A DNA stretch of 40,303 nucleotides from Acidobacteriaceae bacterium (lineage in GTDB: Bacteria > Acidobacteriota > Terriglobia > Terriglobales > Acidobacteriaceae), in the NCBI GenBank assembly GCA_003165795.1, contig PMWW01000095.1, positions 1 through 40,303 on the forward strand, written 5' to 3'. The translations under genes and the position numbers were made by a program. This document shows, in pieces, positions 36,579 to 40,303 of the stretch; the stretch's first letter is position 1, and every line of letters begins with the position of its first letter. The notes under the pieces were generated by a model that made no database searches, was not told where the DNA came from, and saw only the letters and a list, made by a program, of their open reading frames with translations.

Positions 36579-36653
36579 GTAAGGTCAAGGTCATGTCCGC
36601 TCCTGCCGGGCCAACTCGATTCTCAACCGCCATCGAATCCCGGCATGTAAAAT

Positions 36654-36692
36654 TTGCCATTAAAGACTGTCTCCTGCTAAGTTACATGTAAC
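36654..36692 (+). promoter_or_regulatory. Promoter and operator palindrome of mazEF module 2
   Basis: -35 TTGCCA (36654-36659), 18-bp spacer and extended -10 TGC-TAAGTT (36678-36683). The perfect palindrome GTTACATGTAAC (36681-36692) overlaps the -10. A good Shine-Dalgarno AGGAG (36698-36702) then precedes the ATG at 36710. The half-site TTAC/GTAA is shared with the operators of mazEF module 1. Confidence 0.6.
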
Positions 36693-36709
36693 CCATTAGG
36701 AGATGAAGA

Positions 36710-36934
36710 ATGGCTACACGAGTTCAATCCAAGTCGTCGCGGGACAAGGTTAGGGCGCATCGCGAGCGACTGCGGACACAAGGACTTCGCCCGATCCAGA
36801 TATGGGTGCCAGACGTGCGTTCGCCCGAGTTTGCCAAAGAAGCGCATCGGCAGTCGCTGGCGGTCGCGAACGGTCCTCATGCGAAAGAGGATCAGGACTT
36901 TATCGACGCGGTCTCCGACTGGGGCGATGAGTGA
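36710..36934 (+). CDS. mazE: MazE-family antitoxin (DUF3018-like), module 2
   Basis: 74-aa antitoxin. The core RAHRERLRTQGLRPIQIWVP followed by DVRSPEFAKEAHRQSLAVAN is typical of MazE-like antitoxins formerly called DUF3018; the acidic tail (EDQDFIDAVSDWGDE) should bind the toxin. It is of a different type from the AbrB-like antitoxin at 16015-16266. It overlaps the toxin start as GTGA. Own promoter and operator are visible upstream. Confidence 0.9.
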   Translation: MATRVQSKSSRDKVRAHRERLRTQGLRPIQIWVPDVRSPEFAKEAHRQSLAVANGPHAKEDQDFIDAVSDWGDE

Positions 36935-37293
36935 AGCGGGGAGAGATATGGACCGTCGCTGGCGGCAGGGACCATGCCAGCAAGCCTCGTCCCGCCGTGA
37001 TCGTTCAAGATGATCGTTTCGACATGACGGACTCCGTCACGATGTGTGCATTCACTACAGACCGCAGGAATGCGCTCTTGTTTCGGTTGCCAGTTGAACC
37101 CAGCGAGAGCAACGGTTTGCGCATCCGGTGTCGGCTGATGGTGGATAAGATCAATACGGTTTCAAAAACGAAAATCGGCGTACGCGTTGGTCGCCTAGCC
37201 GATGAGGACATTGTCCGACTGAATCGGGCTGTTCTTGTCTTCCTCGGAATCGCGGGCCCTCCTGCCGCAAATGAGCAGCCGGCTGAAGATTAG
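36931..37293 (+). CDS. mazF: Type II toxin MazF/PemK-like mRNA interferase (module 2)
   Basis: 120 aa, starting at GTG 36931 inside the stop of the antitoxin gene. Family features: KRGEIWTVAGGRDHASKPRP at the start, AVIVQDD, then TMCAFTTDRR, and LMVDKINTVSKTKIGVRVG as in MazF proteins paired with DUF3018 antitoxins. The fold appears intact. It lies between ftsI and murE on the same strand, 111 bp before the murE start. It is clearly different from the mazF at 15689-16021, so the two modules were acquired independently. Confidence 0.92.
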   Translation: MKRGEIWTVAGGRDHASKPRPAVIVQDDRFDMTDSVTMCAFTTDRRNALLFRLPVEPSESNGLRIRCRLMVDKINTVSKTKIGVRVGRLADEDIVRLNRAVLVFLGIAGPPAANEQPAED

Positions 37294-37389
37294 CGCAGAC
37301 ATTGCATTTCTCGTTTCGGGTACGAGCCAACGTTAGGTTCGCCTGCCCCGGTATTGGGTTCCTTCGCTTCGAAGGGTGAAAAAGCCAAC

Positions 37390-37395
37390 TATAAT
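37390..37395 (+). promoter_or_regulatory. Perfect -10 box immediately before murE
   Basis: TATAAT, ten bases before the murE ATG at 37405. A weak -35 (TTCGAA, 37368-37373) lies 16 bp upstream. If used, the transcript would start 0-4 bases before the ATG. It could give murE-murF their own promoter after the mazEF insertion separated them from ftsI. Confidence 0.45.
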
Positions 37396-37404
37396 GCGGG
37401 TAGA

Positions 37405-38910
37405 ATGAACTTCCTCGATCTGTTGGATGGTGCGGAGTACGTCGCCCAGCAGGGCAATCCGCCCATTGCTGGACTGCACTACGACAGCCGGCGGGTGAAG
37501 CCAGGCTGGTGTTTCGTTGCCATGCGCGGCGAGACCACTGATGGCAATCAGCACATCGACTCCGCATTGAATGCAGGAGCAGCCGCGATCGTCAGCGATT
37601 CCCTGCCTCCAAGGCCGGATGTGCCGTGGGCGCAGGTCCTTCACGGACGCCGCGCGCTTGCCCGGTTGAGCGCAAACTTCTACGGCCGTCCCGCCGAGCG
37701 GCTCTCCATCACTGGAATCACGGGCACGAACGGGAAGACGACGACGAGTTTCCTTTTGAACGCGATGCTGCGACGCGGTGCGCGCAAGACCGCGCTGGTG
37801 GGCACGGTGGAGTATCGCATCGAAGAAGAATGCTTCCCGGCTCCGCACACTACTCCCGAGGCCCTGGAACTGAATCAGTTTTTGGCGCGTGCAGTTGCGG
37901 CGGGCTGCACGGAAGCGGTGATGGAGGTTTCGTCGCACGCGTTGGAGCAACAACGTACCTATGGCATCCCATTCGATGTAGCGGTCTTCACCAATTTGAC
38001 GCGCGACCACCTCGACTATCACGGCACGATGGAAGACTATTTCTTGTCGAAGACAGTCCTGTTCAAGGGATCGGGCACCGAGCCGCCTAGGGCCGCTGTC
38101 GTCAATGTGGAAGATGAATACGGCCAGCGGCTCATCAAGATGTGCAAGAAGCAGGCGGAGCTGATCACCTACGGCATGAACACTGGCGACTTCCACGCGA
38201 AAGACGTCAGCATCGAGACCAATGGAACCCGGTTTAACCTGGTTACGCCAACGGGCGAGTATCCCATCTGGAGCCCGCTCCTAGGGCGAGTCAACGTCTT
38301 CAATCTGCTGGCCGCTTCCGCAGCGGCCTACGGACGCAATGTGGGGCCCCGCGCCATGGCAGACGCTGCCTCCGAGCTTAACCGGGTTGCGGGACGCTTC
38401 GAACGAGTCGATGTGGGCCAGCCGTTTACCGTGATCGTGGACTACGCGCACACCGATGACGCGCTGCGTAATCTGACGGCTTTGGCTAGGGACTTTCTGG
38501 CGCAGCAAGGAGGAGAGGGGCGAGTCATCACCGTTTTCGGATGCGGCGGAGACCGCGATCGCAGCAAGCGGCCGTTGATGGGTGAGGCAGCGGGCTCCGG
38601 CAGCGACTTCGTGATCCTCACCAGCGACAATCCGCGCAGCGAAAATCCACTCGACATCATGAACGACGCTATGCCGGGCTTGCAGCGTAGCGGCGCGAAG
38701 TATGTACTGGAGCCGGATCGCCGAAAAGCCATTGCCCTGGCCATTGGCGAAGCGCAGCCATGCGACATCGTGCTTGTCGCCGGTAAAGGTCACGAGAAGG
38801 TCCAGGTTACCAGCACCGGCACCATGCCGTTCGACGATATCGACGTAGGGCTGGCCGCCTTACATGCGGCTGGATATGGAACGGCCAAGGTGCCGCCGGT
38901 GAAATCATGA
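37405..38910 (+). CDS. murE: UDP-MurNAc-L-Ala-D-Glu:meso-diaminopimelate ligase MurE
   Basis: Adds the third residue of the peptidoglycan stem peptide, in the cytoplasm. ATG 37405 (MNFLDLLDGAEYV) is chosen because it fits the family; the open frame reaches 37354. 501 aa. Mur-ligase P-loop GTNGKTTTSF (from Gly107), TTPEALELNQ, VMEVSSHALEQQR, and LTRDHLDYHGTMEDYFLSK. The DNPR motif (408-411) in TSDNPRSENP predicts meso-diaminopimelate rather than lysine, as in Gram-negative walls. Overlaps murF by ATGA. Confidence 0.96.
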   Translation: MNFLDLLDGAEYVAQQGNPPIAGLHYDSRRVKPGWCFVAMRGETTDGNQHIDSALNAGAAAIVSDSLPPRPDVPWAQVLHGRRALARLSANFYGRPAERLSITGITGTNGKTTTSFLLNAMLRRGARKTALVGTVEYRIEEECFPAPHTTPEALELNQFLARAVAAGCTEAVMEVSSHALEQQRTYGIPFDVAVFTNLTRDHLDYHGTMEDYFLSKTVLFKGSGTEPPRAAVVNVEDEYGQRLIKMCKKQAELITYGMNTGDFHAKDVSIETNGTRFNLVTPTGEYPIWSPLLGRVNVFNLLAASAAAYGRNVGPRAMADAASELNRVAGRFERVDVGQPFTVIVDYAHTDDALRNLTALARDFLAQQGGEGRVITVFGCGGDRDRSKRPLMGEAAGSGSDFVILTSDNPRSENPLDIMNDAMPGLQRSGAKYVLEPDRRKAIALAIGEAQPCDIVLVAGKGHEKVQVTSTGTMPFDDIDVGLAALHAAGYGTAKVPPVKS

Positions 38911-40280
38911 AGCTAAGTCTGGCGCGTGGCGCCGAATTCATGCAGGCCACTGGCGAGTTCGATCCCGCCACAGTCGCTATGGGATATTCCATCGACTCAC
39001 GCACTCTGCAACCCGGCGAGTTGTTCTTCGCGGTGCGCGGCGAGCGACTCGATGGTCACGACTTTGTGGAAGCGGCGTTGACGAAGGGCGCAGTAGCTGC
39101 GGTCGTGGAAAATCAGCAGCTGTCCCGATTTGTGTCGAAGACGCGGTTGCTGGCAGTGGACGATCCCCTGGTGGCACTGCAGCGTCTGGGAGCGGCCGTC
39201 CGGCGATTATGGGGCAAGCCGCTGATTGGAGTGACGGGCTCTGCGGGAAAGACAACGACCAAGGACGCGATCGCACACGTGCTGGGAACGCGGCATCGCG
39301 TGCTGAAGTCGCAGGGTAATCTTAATAATCACTTTGGCATGCCACTGCAGTTGCTGAAGCTGGAACCGGAGCACGAGATCGCGGTGATCGAGATGGGCAT
39401 GTCGCACGCGGGCGAAATCACGGCCTTGGCCAAGTTGGCTGCGCCCGACTGCGGTGTGGTGACCATGGTTGCGCCAGTACACCTGGAATTCTTTGAGTCA
39501 ATCGCTGCTATCGCACGCGCCAAGTATGAATTGATCGAGTCGCTCCATGCCGGGGGGATCGCGGTGTTGAATGCTGATGACGAATATGTCTCGCAATTCG
39601 GACGCGATTTTCATGGCCGGGTCGTGACATTCGGGCTGCACAAACCTGCTGATGTGTCGGCCCAGAACATTGAATCGCGCGGGCCGCTGGGGTCGGCCTT
39701 CGATATCGTCGCCGACGGGGCGAGCGAGCGAGCGGGCCTCTCGCTGCTGGGCGAGCACAACATCTACAACGCCCTCGCCGCGGTGGCTGTGGGACTGCAA
39801 TATGACGTGTCGCTTCCCACCGCTGCCGAGTCGCTGGCCACGTTACCAGCCGGTGACAAGCGGGGAGAAATTCTTAACATCGGCGGGGCCACCGTCATTA
39901 ACGATTGCTACAATTCGAATCCAAAGGCCCTGGATAGCATGGTGCGTTCGCTGGCGGAGATGCCCGCGCAGCGGAGGATTGTCGTCGCCGGTGAAATGCT
40001 GGAGCTAGGCGCGGCTGCGGAAGCCATGCATCGCGACGCCGGTGCGCATATGGCGCAGGCCGGTATTGATTTACTGCTGGGCGTGCGGGGGTTGGCCCAG
40101 GCGATGGTCGCAGGCGCCGCGCAAGCAGGAATGCGTGCTGACTTTGTGCCCACGCCGGAAGAAGCCGGCGAGTGGTTGCAGCGCGAAGTCAGGCCCGGCG
40201 ATGTGGTTCTGTTGAAGGCATCGCGTGGCGTGCGGCTGGAACGCGCGTTGGAAGTGTGGACGGGGAGGGCGAAGCACTAA
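38907..40280 (+). CDS. murF: UDP-MurNAc-tripeptide:D-Ala-D-Ala ligase MurF
   Basis: Adds D-Ala-D-Ala to complete the pentapeptide precursor. 457 aa. N-terminal UDP-binding domain (SIDSRTLQPGELFFAVRGER), central ATPase with GVTGSAGKTTTKD and GNLNNHFGMPLQLL, MGMSHAGEI and a C-terminal domain with NDCYNSNPKALDSM, all typical. It overlaps murE by four bases, so the two are translationally coupled. Complete, ending 23 bp before the right edge; mraY would be expected next. Confidence 0.96.
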   Translation: MKLSLARGAEFMQATGEFDPATVAMGYSIDSRTLQPGELFFAVRGERLDGHDFVEAALTKGAVAAVVENQQLSRFVSKTRLLAVDDPLVALQRLGAAVRRLWGKPLIGVTGSAGKTTTKDAIAHVLGTRHRVLKSQGNLNNHFGMPLQLLKLEPEHEIAVIEMGMSHAGEITALAKLAAPDCGVVTMVAPVHLEFFESIAAIARAKYELIESLHAGGIAVLNADDEYVSQFGRDFHGRVVTFGLHKPADVSAQNIESRGPLGSAFDIVADGASERAGLSLLGEHNIYNALAAVAVGLQYDVSLPTAAESLATLPAGDKRGEILNIGGATVINDCYNSNPKALDSMVRSLAEMPAQRRIVVAGEMLELGAAAEAMHRDAGAHMAQAGIDLLLGVRGLAQAMVAGAAQAGMRADFVPTPEEAGEWLQREVRPGDVVLLKASRGVRLERALEVWTGRAKH

Positions 40281-40303
40281 GGAGACTCTGATTAAGTCAC
40301 AGC

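Overview
This 40.3 kb window looks like a chromosomal segment of an Acidobacteriota bacterium, probably close to the Koribacter / Terriglobia lineages. That is an inference. It rests on the very long Oar-like TonB-dependent receptor with an N-terminal carboxypeptidase-regulatory domain, the many short palindromic repeats with a CTGAAG/CTTCAG core, the moderately high GC content, and a meso-DAP type MurE. I see no rRNA, tRNA, CRISPR array, integrase or intact insertion sequence.

Layout. 830-4453 is the receptor, followed by a transposase remnant. 4881-6798 is accB-accC (acetyl-CoA carboxylase), then thiE and two amino-acid permeases of the APC superfamily. 11281-14321 holds a K+ channel with a structured leader, the NAD(P)HX repair enzyme and tsaE. 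14408-17300 is an accessory island: a two-gene module with a HEPN-like motif, mazEF and brnTA. Here the 3' end of fabI is present three times, once in the intact gene and twice as displaced remnants. 18415-23000 carries a CBS protein and the glycolate oxidase operon glcDEF. 23123-30191 is metabolic: a DUF255 thioredoxin-like protein, a methyltransferase, a beta carbonic anhydrase, glgX and an M20 peptidase.

30592-40280 is the start of the division/cell-wall (dcw) cluster. A strong promoter with MraZ boxes leads into mraZ, rsmH, an ftsL-like gene, ftsI, murE and murF. Two accessory modules interrupt it on the same strand: a 253-aa protein of unknown function plus a PIN-domain nuclease between ftsL and ftsI, and a second mazEF between ftsI and murE.

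The most interesting signal is the fabI 3' end. Remnant B (16400-16584) differs from the intact copy at 15 positions, 11 of them silent. Remnant C (15510-15615) keeps the last 18 amino acids identical to the intact copy with 8 silent changes. The remnants therefore look like tails of functional fabI alleles, displaced one after another by incoming toxin-antitoxin cargo that brought its own gene end. The most distal copy is the most diverged. This would make fabI a serial insertion site for defence or addiction cassettes. Other notable points are a frameshifted brnT, a probable CTG start for glcF, MazE operators with shared half-sites, and a candidate structured RNA before the K+ channel.
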